Source: Actinomadura sp. J1-007 (GTDB lineage Bacteria > Actinomycetota > Actinomycetes > Streptosporangiales > Streptosporangiaceae). From it: DNA of 64,000 nt. The position numbers and the translations under genes are program-made. Shown piece after piece: positions 52,237 through 60,634 of this stretch. The DNA is taken from NCBI RefSeq assembly GCF_009793335.1, contig NZ_WING01000001.1, forward strand, positions 6,944,001 through 7,008,000. Direction: 5' to 3'. A model generated the notes under the pieces. The model made no database searches and was not told the origin of the DNA. It was given only the letters and a program-made list of their open reading frames with translations. Each line of letters begins with the position of its first letter. Within the stretch, counting starts at the first letter, position 1.

Positions 52237-53589
52237 TCATCGGACGGCACGGTCGGTCCAGGTGAGGGGGCGGCCGCCGAAGCGGGCCGCGCGCAGGTCG
52301 CCCGAGCGGGCGTGGCCCTCGAAGTTCTCCAGCCGGGACGCCCGGCCGCAGACCTCGCCGAGGAACGCGCTGGACTCGGGGTCGCGCACCTCCTGGTAGG
52401 TGACGGTCTTGAGGAACTTGCCGACCCACAGGCCGCCGGTGTAGCGGGCGGCGCCCCGGGTGGGCAGCACGTGGTTGGTGCCGATCACCTTGTCGCCGTA
52501 CGCCACGCAGGTGCCCTCGCCGAGGAACAGCGCGCCGTAGTCGCGCATCCGCTCCAGCGCGGCGCGCGGCTCGGCGGTGAGGATCTGGACGTGCTCGCTG
52601 GCGTACGCGTCGGCCAGCGCGTACGCGGCGTCGAGGTCGGCGGTCACGTGCACCTCGCCGTGGTCGCGCCACGCGGGCCCGGCGACCGGGGCGGTCGGCA
52701 GGCCGGGCAGCAGCTCGTCCACGTGCGCGAGGACGGCCCGGCCGACCCGCTCGGACGTGGTGACGAGCACGGCGGGCGAGTCGGGGCCGTGCTCGGCCTG
52801 GCTGAGCAGGTCCACGGCGACCGTGAACGGGTCGGCGGTGTCGTCGGCGACGATGAGGACCTCGGTCGGCCCCGCGAACAGGTCGATGCCGACCTCGCCG
52901 AACAGCTGCCGCTTCGCCTCGGCGACGTACGCGTTGCCGGGCCCGGTGATCAGGTTGACCGGGTCGATCGTCTCGGTGCCGAGCGCGAGCGCCGCGACGG
53001 CCTGCACGCCGCCGAGCACGTGGATCTCGTCCGCCCCCGCCAGGTGCATGGCGGCGACGCTGACCGGCGGCGGCCCGCCGCCGGTCGGCGGGGTGGTGGC
53101 GGCGACGCGCTCGACCCCGGCGACCTTGGCGGTCAGCACCGTCATGTGCGCGGAGGCGGTCAGCGGGTACCGGCCGCCCGGCACGTACGCGCCGGACGCG
53201 GACACCGGCAGGGAGCGCTGCCCGAGCACGACGCCGGGCAGCGTCTCGACCTCGAAGTCGGTGATGGAGTCGCGCTGCGCCTGGGCGAAGCCGCGCACCT
53301 GCCGCTGGACGAAGCGCAGGTCGTCCAGCACGGTCCCGGGGACGGCCGCGACGGTCGCGGCGATCTCGTCGGGCCCGAGCCGGAACGAGGCGGGCGCCCA
53401 GGAGTCGAACTCGCGCGAGTAGCGCCGGACCGCATCGTCGCCGTGGGCCCGGACGTCCGCGATGACCCGCGCGACGGTCTCGGCGACCCGCGGGTCGGCC
53501 CCGGGCGCGGCGGGCGCGGGTCCGGAGGCGTCGGCCGGGGCCGGGGCGGCCGGGGCCTTGAGCGTGGTGAGCACTGGGTGGTCTCCCAT
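52237..53589 (-). CDS. Histidinol-dehydrogenase-like alcohol dehydrogenase (HisD/HpsN type)
   Basis: 450 residues. HisD fold: SGAYVPGGRYPLTASAHMTVL, GPGNAYVAEAKRQLFGEVGIDLFAGPTEVL, zinc ligands Gln and His in LLSQAEHGPDSP, catalytic GTNHVLPTRGAARYTGGLW, and the final His in NFEGHARSGD. No other his gene is near, and the N-terminus is Ala/Pro-rich, so it is more likely a catabolic relative that oxidises a primary alcohol to an acid with 2 NAD+ (HpsN is the best known case, on dihydroxypropanesulfonate). Divergent from the PucR gene, its probable regulator. Confidence 0.82.
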   Translation of the reverse strand: MGDHPVLTTLKAPAAPAPADASGPAPAAPGADPRVAETVARVIADVRAHGDDAVRRYSREFDSWAPASFRLGPDEIAATVAAVPGTVLDDLRFVQRQVRGFAQAQRDSITDFEVETLPGVVLGQRSLPVSASGAYVPGGRYPLTASAHMTVLTAKVAGVERVAATTPPTGGGPPPVSVAAMHLAGADEIHVLGGVQAVAALALGTETIDPVNLITGPGNAYVAEAKRQLFGEVGIDLFAGPTEVLIVADDTADPFTVAVDLLSQAEHGPDSPAVLVTTSERVGRAVLAHVDELLPGLPTAPVAGPAWRDHGEVHVTADLDAAYALADAYASEHVQILTAEPRAALERMRDYGALFLGEGTCVAYGDKVIGTNHVLPTRGAARYTGGLWVGKFLKTVTYQEVRDPESSAFLGEVCGRASRLENFEGHARSGDLRAARFGGRPLTWTDRAVR

Positions 53590-53699
53590 GGAGTGGTGCT
53601 GACGGGAAGGGAGCCGTCGATTCGGCGGTGTCCGGCCGGAGCGATACCGAAGATACGGCGTGATATCGGCCTATTTTTGCCATACGCAAACGATCACTG

Positions 53700-53714
53700 A
53701 CAGACTCGGTCTGT
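53700..53714. promoter_or_regulatory. ACAGAC-TCG-GTCTGT palindrome, PucR operator candidate
   Basis: Two perfect 6-bp half-sites with a 3-bp spacer in the 171-bp divergent region between the HisD-like gene and the PucR gene. Confidence 0.4.
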
Positions 53715-53760
53715 GACGCGATCGGGCGCGCGGCTGCACAGGGTGTGAAGCGGGGGTGTG

Positions 53761-55361
53761 ATGGAGCCGACGGTCAGGGCGATCCTGGACCTGCCGATCT
53801 TCCGCGAGGCGGGCGTGCGGGTCGCGGCCGGCGAGCGGAATTTGCACCGCTCGGTGCGGTGGGTGCACGCGGGGGAGATCCCCGACATCTACCGGTTCCT
53901 GTCCGGCGGGGAGATGCTGCTCACCGCCGGTCTCGGCATCGGCCGCGACGAGCGCGAGCAGCGCGACTACGTCCGGCGGATCGCCACCGCGGGCGCGGCG
54001 GTGCTGGTCGTCGAGCTGGCCGGGCGCGCGTTCGGCGCGATGCCGCCGGCGGTCGCCGAGGAGGCCGAACGGCACGGGCTGCCGCTGATCGGGCTGCGCG
54101 ACGAGATCCCGTTCGCCGAGGTGTCCGCGCTGGTGCACGAGATGCTCGTCGGGATGCGGCTCCAGGAGCTGAGCGCGGAGGAGGCCGTCAGCGAGGCGTT
54201 CATGAACCTGCTGCTCGACGGCGCCGACCACCTGTCGCTGACCACCGAGCTGGCGCACCGGGTCGGCCACCCGGTGGTGCTGGAGGACATGGCGCACCAG
54301 GTCCTCGCGTACGCGGGCCCGACCATGGAGTCCGACCGCGTCGTCGCCGACTGGAACACCCACTCCCGCGTGCTGCACGGCACCCCGCCCGGCGGGCCGG
54401 CCCCCGGAGGGACGCCGCCCGCCGGTGCGCCGCCCGCCGGGGAGAGCCCGTGGACTGCACCCGGCGGCCCGTCGTGCTGCGCGGCGAGCGCTGGGGCTGG
54501 CTGCACGTCCTGCACGGCCGCGACGTGCTGGCCGCGCCGAGCCTGTACGCGCTGGAGCGGACGGCCGCCGCCGTCGCGATCACGCTGCTCGGCGAGCGCG
54601 CCAGCGGCGCCCGCGCGGCGCAGCGGCAGGGCGCCCTGGTCAACCGGCTCATGCTCGGCGACCTGTCCGGCGAGGACTTCGTCGCCAAGGCGCTGCGCCT
54701 CGGCCGCGACCTGCGGGGCCGCACGCTCGTGGTGACGGTGGTCGACCGGAACGGCGCCGACGGGCCGTTCGGCGAGCAGGAGCTGGACGCGGCGCTGCGC
54801 GGGGCGGGGTTCCCGACCGTGGTCGCCGACCTCGGCGACCACGCCCTCGCGGTGGTCGGGCTGCCGGCCGCCGCCGCCGAGCAGCGGGTCGTGGACGTGC
54901 TGTCCGGCCACCGCGTGCGCGCGGGCCTCAGCCGCGCGGTGGACCCGCCGCTGCTGCACACCGCGGTGCGGCAGGCCCGCAGCGCGAGCGCCGCCGCCGG
55001 GCGCGGCGAGGCCCCGCGGGTGCGCCGGTTCGACGACCTCGGCGTGCTGCGGCTGCTGACCGTCCTCGCGGAGGGCCCCGAGCTCGCGGGCTACGTCGAG
55101 GACGAGCTCGGCCCGCTGCTGCGCCACGACGCGGGCTCGTCCAACCGGCTGCTGCCCACCCTGCGCGCCTACCTGGATTGCGACGGCAACAAGTCGCGGG
55201 CCGCCGAGGCCCTCTACGTGCAGCGCCGGACCCTCTACTACCGCCTCGACCGGCTCTCGGCCCTGCTGGGCGTCTCGCTGGACGAGCCGGAGGTGCGGCA
55301 GCGGCTCCTGCTGGCCGTACGGGGGCTGGACCTGCTGCGACGCCCGAACGCCCCGGCCTGA
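53761..55361 (+). CDS. PucR-family transcriptional regulator, frameshifted
   Basis: ATG 53761 starts a PucR N-terminal (purine catabolism-like) domain: VRAILDLPIFREAGVRVAAGERNLHRSVRWVHAGEIPDIYRFL, GGEMLLTAGLG, LPLIGLRDEIPFAEV, then an effector-like domain. At about 54441-54448 (a GGGG run) the frame changes, and the next frame continues VVLRGERWGWLHVLHG, a GGDEF-like middle domain, and the C-terminal PucR HTH (LLPTLRAYLDCDGNKSRAAEALYVQRRTLYYRLDRLSALLG). About 533 residues in all. Restoring one base makes a full-length protein. Divergent from the HisD operon and just upstream of the GMC/VOC genes, it could control both. Confidence 0.78.
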
Positions 55362-55507
55362 CCGTCCGGCCCCTCGCCACCCCGGACTCGCGGCGCGCGC
55401 CATGCACGCGGTGTGCAACGCCCGGCGGAGCCCCTGCACGGAATGCCTCTGCTCGGCCGCCGCGGCGGCTCCTAAGCTGCTGGCTGGACAGATCGGGAGG
55501 AGCCGCA

Positions 55508-57064
55508 TTGAACGACGTATTCGCCCCAGGGACCCCGAAGGTCATCACGGAGCCACCGGACGATCTCGAATGCGACATCGTCATCGTCGGCTCCGGCATG
55601 GGCGGCGGCACCCTGGCGTACGCGCTGCGGGACTCCGGCGCCCGCGTGCTGATCGTCGAGCAGGGCGGGTTCCTCCCGCGCGAGGCCGCCAACTGGTCGC
55701 CCACCGCGGTGCACGTCCAGGGCCGGTACAAGAACTCGCCGGAGTGGTACGACGACAAGGGCAAGGCGTTCGTCCCGGGCAACTACCACTACGTCGGCGG
55801 CAGCACGAAGATGTACGGCGCGACGCTGCCCCGCCTGCGCGAGCACGACTTCGGCGCGGTCGAGCACCCGGACGGGGTCTCCCCGGCGTGGCCGCTGTCC
55901 TACGCCGACCTCGAACCGCACTACGCCGAGGCCGAGCGGATGTTCCTCGTCCACGGCCGCCGGGGCGACGACCCGACCGACCCGTGGCGTTCGACCGACT
56001 TCCCGTTCCCGCCCCTGCCGCACGTCCCGGCCATGGCCGACTTCGCCGCGTCGGCGCGCGCGCAGGGCCTGCGGCCGTTCGCGCTGCCGCAGGCGGTGGA
56101 CGTGCGCGACGGCGGGGCCTGCGTGCTCTGCCCGACGTGCGACGCGTTCCCCTGCCTGGTGGACGCCAAGGGCGACGCCGACGTGCGCGCCGTACGGCCC
56201 GCGATCGCCTCGCCGACCGTCAGGCTGCTCACCAACGCCGAGGTCAGGAGGCTGGACACCGGCCCCGGCGGGCGGCGGGTCACCGGCGCCGAGATCGTGC
56301 ACGGCGGCCGTACGATCACCGTCCGGGCCGGGCGCTTCGTCGTGTCGGCGGGCGCCGCCAACACCGCCGCGCTGCTGCTGCGCTCGGCGTCCGACGCGCA
56401 CCCGTCCGGCCTGTCGAACGCCTCGGGCCAGGTCGGCCGCAACTTCATGCGGCACATCACCTCGTTCTTCGTGGCGGTCGACCCGCGCCGCGTCAACGGC
56501 GAGGGGTTCCACAAGACCCTCGGGATCAACGACTGGTACGCCGCCGGGCCCACCACGCGCCACCCGCTCGGCAACGTCCAGGGCCTCGGCAAGCTGGGCG
56601 GCCCGCACGTCAAGAACGCGCGCAGGCACATCCCGCTGCCGATCCTCGACGCGGTCACGCACCGGACCCTCGACCTGTTCCTCCAGACCGAGGACCTGCC
56701 GTTGCGGGACAACCGCGTGCGGCTGGACGCCAAGGGGAACATCGTCCTGTCGTACCGTCCGACCAACCGGTCGGCGCACCGGGAGCTGGTGGCGCGGATG
56801 AAGCGCGTCGCGCGCCGCGCCGGCTACCCCGTGGTCCTGCACCAGGAGCTCGGGATCGAGGCGACGTCCCACCAGTGCGGAACGGCCCGGATGGGCGCCG
56901 ACGGGGCGTCCAGCGTCGTCGACCCGTTCTGCCGGTCGCACGACGTCGAGAACCTGTGGGTCGTGGACAGCTCGCCGTTCCCGTCCTCGGCCGCCGTGAA
57001 CCCGGCGCTCACCGTCGCCGCCCTCGCCCTGCGCGTCGCCGCCGCCGGCGACCTCACGTCCTGA
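55508..57064 (+). CDS. GMC-family flavoprotein oxidoreductase
   Basis: 518 residues from TTG 55508, which has GGGAGGAG six bases upstream. FAD-binding Rossmann motif VGSGMGGGTLAYAL near residue 30, GGSTKMYGATLPRLR (flavin proximal), the Cys cluster CVLCPTCDAFPC, SAGAANTAALLLRS, and the catalytic C-terminal part HQCGTARMG...NPALTVAALAL. The His is in the place of the GMC active-site base. It oxidises an alcohol to carbonyl. The Cys-rich insert is less usual and may hold a metal or a disulfide. Probably cotranscribed with the VOC gene 23 bp downstream. Confidence 0.86.
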   Translation: MNDVFAPGTPKVITEPPDDLECDIVIVGSGMGGGTLAYALRDSGARVLIVEQGGFLPREAANWSPTAVHVQGRYKNSPEWYDDKGKAFVPGNYHYVGGSTKMYGATLPRLREHDFGAVEHPDGVSPAWPLSYADLEPHYAEAERMFLVHGRRGDDPTDPWRSTDFPFPPLPHVPAMADFAASARAQGLRPFALPQAVDVRDGGACVLCPTCDAFPCLVDAKGDADVRAVRPAIASPTVRLLTNAEVRRLDTGPGGRRVTGAEIVHGGRTITVRAGRFVVSAGAANTAALLLRSASDAHPSGLSNASGQVGRNFMRHITSFFVAVDPRRVNGEGFHKTLGINDWYAAGPTTRHPLGNVQGLGKLGGPHVKNARRHIPLPILDAVTHRTLDLFLQTEDLPLRDNRVRLDAKGNIVLSYRPTNRSAHRELVARMKRVARRAGYPVVLHQELGIEATSHQCGTARMGADGASSVVDPFCRSHDVENLWVVDSSPFPSSAAVNPALTVAALALRVAAAGDLTS

Positions 57065-57087
57065 CCCCTTCCGAGATCGGAGCCCCC

Positions 57088-57639
57088 ATGTCCTCGGCGT
57101 ACCCCTCCCGGGGCGTCCCGACCGTGCGCGGCGTGGACCACGCCGCCTACACCGTCCCCGACCTGGACGCCGCGGTGGCGTTCTTCGCGGACCACTTCGG
57201 CGGCGAGCTGGTCTTCCGCGACGGCCCGTTCTCCGGGCGGGACGACGGGATGACCCGCCGCCTCAACGTGGACCCGCGCGCCCGCTGCCGGCTCGCGATG
57301 GTCCGGCTCGGCCGCACCATGAACATCGAGCTCTTCGAGTACGAGGCGCCCGAGCGCAGCACGGTCCCGCCCCGCAACAGCGACGTCGGCGGCCACCACC
57401 TGGCGCTGTACGTGGACGACATCGACGCCGCCCACGCCTACATCTCCGCCGTCCCCGGCGTCGTGGTGATGGACGGCCCGAACGGCGTCGCCCCGGACTC
57501 GCCGGTGGCGGGGCAGCGCTGGTTCTACTTCCTCACACCGTGGGGCATGCAGATGGAGCTGACCTCCTGCCCCAAGGGCGACTTCTACGCCGGTCTCCCC
57601 GGCGCGGGCATGGCCCCGCCCGCCGACTCCTGGCGCTGA
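57088..57639 (+). CDS. VOC-superfamily (glyoxalase/dioxygenase fold) protein
   Basis: 183 residues from ATG 57088 (GGAG six bases upstream). The VOC fold: VRGVDHAAYTVPDLDAAVAFFADHF with the first metal His, NIELFEYEAP with Glu, GGHHLALYVDDIDAAHAYI with the second His, and the Glu in MELTSCP. These are the metal ligands of type I glyoxalase-like lyases/isomerases and dioxygenases. In context it would act on the product of the GMC oxidoreductase or ThDP enzyme. Specific reaction unknown. Confidence 0.82.
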   Translation: MSSAYPSRGVPTVRGVDHAAYTVPDLDAAVAFFADHFGGELVFRDGPFSGRDDGMTRRLNVDPRARCRLAMVRLGRTMNIELFEYEAPERSTVPPRNSDVGGHHLALYVDDIDAAHAYISAVPGVVVMDGPNGVAPDSPVAGQRWFYFLTPWGMQMELTSCPKGDFYAGLPGAGMAPPADSWR

Positions 57640-57653
57640 CACCGGGCACGAAA

Positions 57654-57687
57654 AGGGCCGTCCCCCGGTGTGCAGGGGGACGGCCCT
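57654..57687. terminator. Intrinsic terminator of minus-strand membrane gene
   Basis: AGGGCCGTCCCCC pairs with GGGGGACGGCCCT (13 bp) across an 8-base loop; read on the minus strand the stem is followed by TTTT. It begins 13 bp past that gene's stop and also serves the convergent VOC gene. Confidence 0.75.
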
Positions 57688-57699
57688 CGAAACGGCCCG

Positions 57700-58224
57700 T
57701 CAGGCGGCGGCCGTCGCGGCCAGGGCCAGGGCCAGGGCCGAAGCGGCGAACACCACGGTGTGCCGGACGTTCTGGAGCACGGGCGTCCAGGACGGGAACC
57801 CGCTCTCGGCCGCCTTGAGCAGGGCGGGCACCTTGACCCGTCCGAGCACCGGGTCGCCCTTGCGGGCGAAGGCCGACTCCACCGACTTCACGGCGGTCAC
57901 CTGGCTGTAGAGGATCAGGGCGTTGCCCGCCAGGACGAGGGACTGGAAGACCAGCGTCAGGGTCTGCCCCCAGTCGCTGCCCCACAGGTTGAGCCCGGCG
58001 AGGACCGCCATGACGGCGGCGACCGCGGCCGGGGCGGCGGTCTCGTGCCCGCTGGCGTCGAAGCTCATCTTGTTGTCCTCCAGGACGGTGATGGGGACGC
58101 CCTGGCGCGCCAGCTCCGCCTCCGCGTTCGCCTTCGCGCTCGCCCCGTAGCGGTGGCGGACGAGCGGGATGCTCAGGAAGGCCAGGGCGACGAGCACCTG
58201 GAGCGCCGCAACCAAGATCATCAT
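57700..58224 (-). CDS. Four-helix membrane protein, TetR-controlled
   Basis: 174 residues from ATG 58224 (GAGGAG upstream). TM segments: MMILVAALQVLVALAFLSIP, AAVAAVMAVLAGLNLWG, TLTLVFQSLVLAGNALILYS, and a C-terminal hydrophobic end TVVFAASALALALAAT. The polar loop between TM1 and TM2 is about 50 residues. No family recognised with certainty. Divergent from a TetR gene, with three operator copies between them, so it is the likely target, perhaps an efflux or envelope-stress protein. Confidence 0.72.
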   Translation of the reverse strand: MMILVAALQVLVALAFLSIPLVRHRYGASAKANAEAELARQGVPITVLEDNKMSFDASGHETAAPAAVAAVMAVLAGLNLWGSDWGQTLTLVFQSLVLAGNALILYSQVTAVKSVESAFARKGDPVLGRVKVPALLKAAESGFPSWTPVLQNVRHTVVFAASALALALAATAAA

Positions 58225-58283
58225 GATGGTCTCCTCACCGGGGGGCCCGCTCGGCGCCGGGTGCGTCCGGCCGCCTCGCCCTC

Positions 58284-58359
58284 ACTTGCACTTTGTTCAA
58301 GTGGAACGCTAGCCCCGACTTGAACGCTGTGCAAGTGCTGACTTGAACTTTGTGCAAGA
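58284..58359. promoter_or_regulatory. Three TetR operator copies (ACTTGnAC-N3-GTnCAAGT)
   Basis: ACTTGCACTTTGTTCAAGT at 58284-58302, ACTTGAACGCTGTGCAAGT at 58318-58336 and ACTTGAACTTTGTGCAAGA at 58341-58359. Each is a near-perfect 8-3-8 palindrome. Centres are 34 and 23 bp apart, between divergent starts at 58224 and 58387. Confidence 0.75.
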
Positions 58360-58386
58360 AGCCTTCGGGTGCCCTATCGTGGGCCC

Positions 58387-59091
58387 ATGCCGCGCGACAC
58401 GCTGACCCGGGACCAGATCGTCCAGACCGCGATCGAGCTGCTGGACGAGGACGGCCTGGAGGGGCTCAACATGCGCGCCCTCGGCCGCCGGCTCGGCTCC
58501 GCCGCCACCGCCGTCTACTGGCACGTCAGGAACAAGGACGACCTCGTCGTGCTGGCCGGCGACCTGGTGTGGGACGAGGTCGGACTCCCCGACCCCGGCG
58601 CGGTCGGCTGGCGGGCCGCCGCGACGTCGATGGCCGCGGACCTGTACGCGATGCTCACCCGGCACCCGTGGCTGGTGCAGGCGCTGGCCACCCACCTGCT
58701 CCACGGCCCCGGCAAGGCGCGGCACGACGACCACAGCCTCGCGGTGTACGAGGCGGCCGGGTTCGCCGGCGCCGAGGCCGACCGGGCGGCGGCGACCGTC
58801 TTCATGTTCGTGCTCGGCAACGCCCTCGGGGAGTCGGCCACGGCCTCGCTCGCGCGGCGGATCGACCGGGACGGCGGCGACGCGCAGGAGCGGATCCGCG
58901 ACACCATGGCGCGGGCGAGCGAGGTCGCGATGCGGTTCCCCCGGCTGCGCGCCCGCCTCGAAGCGGACGCCGTCGCCGCCTACGGCGCCGCGCCCGACGA
59001 CAGCTTCGCGTTCGGCCTCCGAGCCATCCTCGACGGCCTGGAGTCCCAGCTCGCCGCCCGTCCCGCCCCGGCGACCGGAACCGCCCCCTGA
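58387..59091 (+). CDS. TetR-family regulator (TetR_C tetracycline-repressor-like)
   Basis: 234 residues from ATG 58387. HTH: LTRDQIVQTAIELLDEDGLEGLNMRALGRRLGSAATAVYWHVRNKDDLV. The C-terminal domain is of the tetracycline-repressor type (HPWLVQALATHLLHGPGK, AATVFMFVLGNALGESA). It starts 27 bp after the last of three palindromes, which implies autorepression together with the membrane gene. Ligand is unknown. Confidence 0.86.
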   Translation: MPRDTLTRDQIVQTAIELLDEDGLEGLNMRALGRRLGSAATAVYWHVRNKDDLVVLAGDLVWDEVGLPDPGAVGWRAAATSMAADLYAMLTRHPWLVQALATHLLHGPGKARHDDHSLAVYEAAGFAGAEADRAAATVFMFVLGNALGESATASLARRIDRDGGDAQERIRDTMARASEVAMRFPRLRARLEADAVAAYGAAPDDSFAFGLRAILDGLESQLAARPAPATGTAP

Positions 59092-59140
59092 CCGCCCGAA
59101 CGGCCGGGGGGGCGGACGGCCGGGGGGTGGCTCAGCGTTC

Positions 59141-60634
59141 TCAGGCTCGGCGTTCCCAGGCTCGGCGGACGGAGGCGTGGGGGTCGTCCCGGAGCGTCCA
59201 GCGGCGGCCGATGACCATCGTGGCCCGGCGGCTCGTGTCGTACGGCTCCCAGCCGGGGTCGCCCGTGTGCGCGAAGCGGACCCAGGCGGCGTGCGTGCGC
59301 GCCGCCAGGTCGGGCGGGGGGCTCTCGGGGCCGAGCAGCGCGTCCTCTCCGCGCAGCGGCGCGGGGTCGAGGCCGAAGACGAACGGCAGTTCCACCGTGT
59401 GCGCGGCGCCGAGCCGCCCGCCGAGTGCGCGCGAACGCCAGTCGAACAGGTAGGCGTAGGTGGCGCCGGACGACCGGGCGGCGTGGGCCCCGGCCAGGGC
59501 CCGGCTCCCCGCGCCGAACAGCGCGTCGCCCATGACGGCCGAACGCAACCGCGCGGGCGGGGCCTCCGGGTCCGCCTCCCGGTAGGCCGCGACGAGCGCG
59601 GCGGGCTCGGGATGGGCGCGTTCCGCGGTGGCGAGGACGTCCGCCATGGTCGAGGCGTCGTAGGCCCCGGACGGGACGAGGTAGAGGTTCCCCTCCTCGG
59701 CGTTCGTGCCGACGAGGAGATCGACGCCCGCCCCCCGCCCGTCGGCGACGGCGTCGGCGGGCTGCCGGTCCAAGACCACGCTGAACGGGCTGAGCCCGAT
59801 CAACGGGTCGTAGGCGGTCGCGGTCCGCAGGTCGATCCCGCCGAGCCCGGACGCGGCCTCGACCAGGCGCTCGTCGGATACGCGGTCGAAGGCGCCGGCG
59901 TGCGGCTCGACGCCCAGCGCTGCTGCCGCCGCCTCCGTCACCCGGGCGGCCTGCTCGGGCGAGAACGCGCCCAGGCCGCTGCCGCTCTGGACGATGGCGC
60001 GCCGTACGAGCCCGTCGCTCTCCGGCGCGGCGACGACGGCGCCGGTGAGCGTCGCGCCCGCGGACTGGCCGAAGAGCGTGACGCGGTCGGGATCACCGCC
60101 GAACGCGGCGATGTTCTCGTTCACCCAGCGCAGGGCGGCGAGGACGTCGAGGAGGCCGCGGTTGCGCGGCGCTCCGGGCAGGTCGAGGAATCCGGCGATG
60201 CCGAGGCGGTAGTTCACGGTCACCAGGACGACCCCGTCGCGGGCGAACGCGGCGCCGTCGTACAGGCCCGCCCGGTTCGACCCCGCCACGAAGCCGCCGC
60301 CGTGCGCGAACACCATGACCGGCAGGTCGCGGCGGACGGGATCGGGGGTCCACACGTTGAGGGTGAGGTAGTCGTCCCCGCGGCTCCAGCCGTTGCCGAA
60401 GTAGGGCGCCAGGTCGATGGTGCCGAGGTTCCGTTCGGCCTGCGGAGCGGTCGGGCCGGGCGCGGTCGCGTCGCGGACGCCGTCCCAGGGGGCGTGCGGC
60501 CGGGGCGGGGCGAAGCGTCCGGTCCGGGCCGGGGGCGCGGCGTAGGGGATGCCGCGGAAGACCGCGATGCCGTCCTGCCGGATGCCGGCGACCGCTCCCT
60601 GAGCCGTCCGCACGGTGCGGGTCTCGGTGGTCAT
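59141..60634 (-). CDS. Type B carboxylesterase
   Basis: 497 residues; ATG 60634 overlaps the upstream stop by four bases. Carboxylesterase B signatures: GIPYAAPP, DYLTLNVWTP, oxyanion hole HGGGFVAGS, nucleophile elbow GQSAGA (Ser about 190), Glu in TNAEEGNLY, His in AAHTVELPFVFG. It has no signal peptide, so it is intracellular. Paired with a metallo-hydrolase; both act on ester/lactone bonds and may work in sequence. A divergent MmyB-like regulator lies on the other side. Confidence 0.87.
   Translation of the reverse strand: MTTETRTVRTAQGAVAGIRQDGIAVFRGIPYAAPPARTGRFAPPRPHAPWDGVRDATAPGPTAPQAERNLGTIDLAPYFGNGWSRGDDYLTLNVWTPDPVRRDLPVMVFAHGGGFVAGSNRAGLYDGAAFARDGVVLVTVNYRLGIAGFLDLPGAPRNRGLLDVLAALRWVNENIAAFGGDPDRVTLFGQSAGATLTGAVVAAPESDGLVRRAIVQSGSGLGAFSPEQAARVTEAAAAALGVEPHAGAFDRVSDERLVEAASGLGGIDLRTATAYDPLIGLSPFSVVLDRQPADAVADGRGAGVDLLVGTNAEEGNLYLVPSGAYDASTMADVLATAERAHPEPAALVAAYREADPEAPPARLRSAVMGDALFGAGSRALAGAHAARSSGATYAYLFDWRSRALGGRLGAAHTVELPFVFGLDPAPLRGEDALLGPESPPPDLAARTHAAWVRFAHTGDPGWEPYDTSRRATMVIGRRWTLRDDPHASVRRAWERRA

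Noticed and set aside
52237-53589. Histidine biosynthesis hisD
   Set aside because: No other his genes near it; linked to permease, ThDP enzyme and PucR, hence a catabolic relative is more likely.
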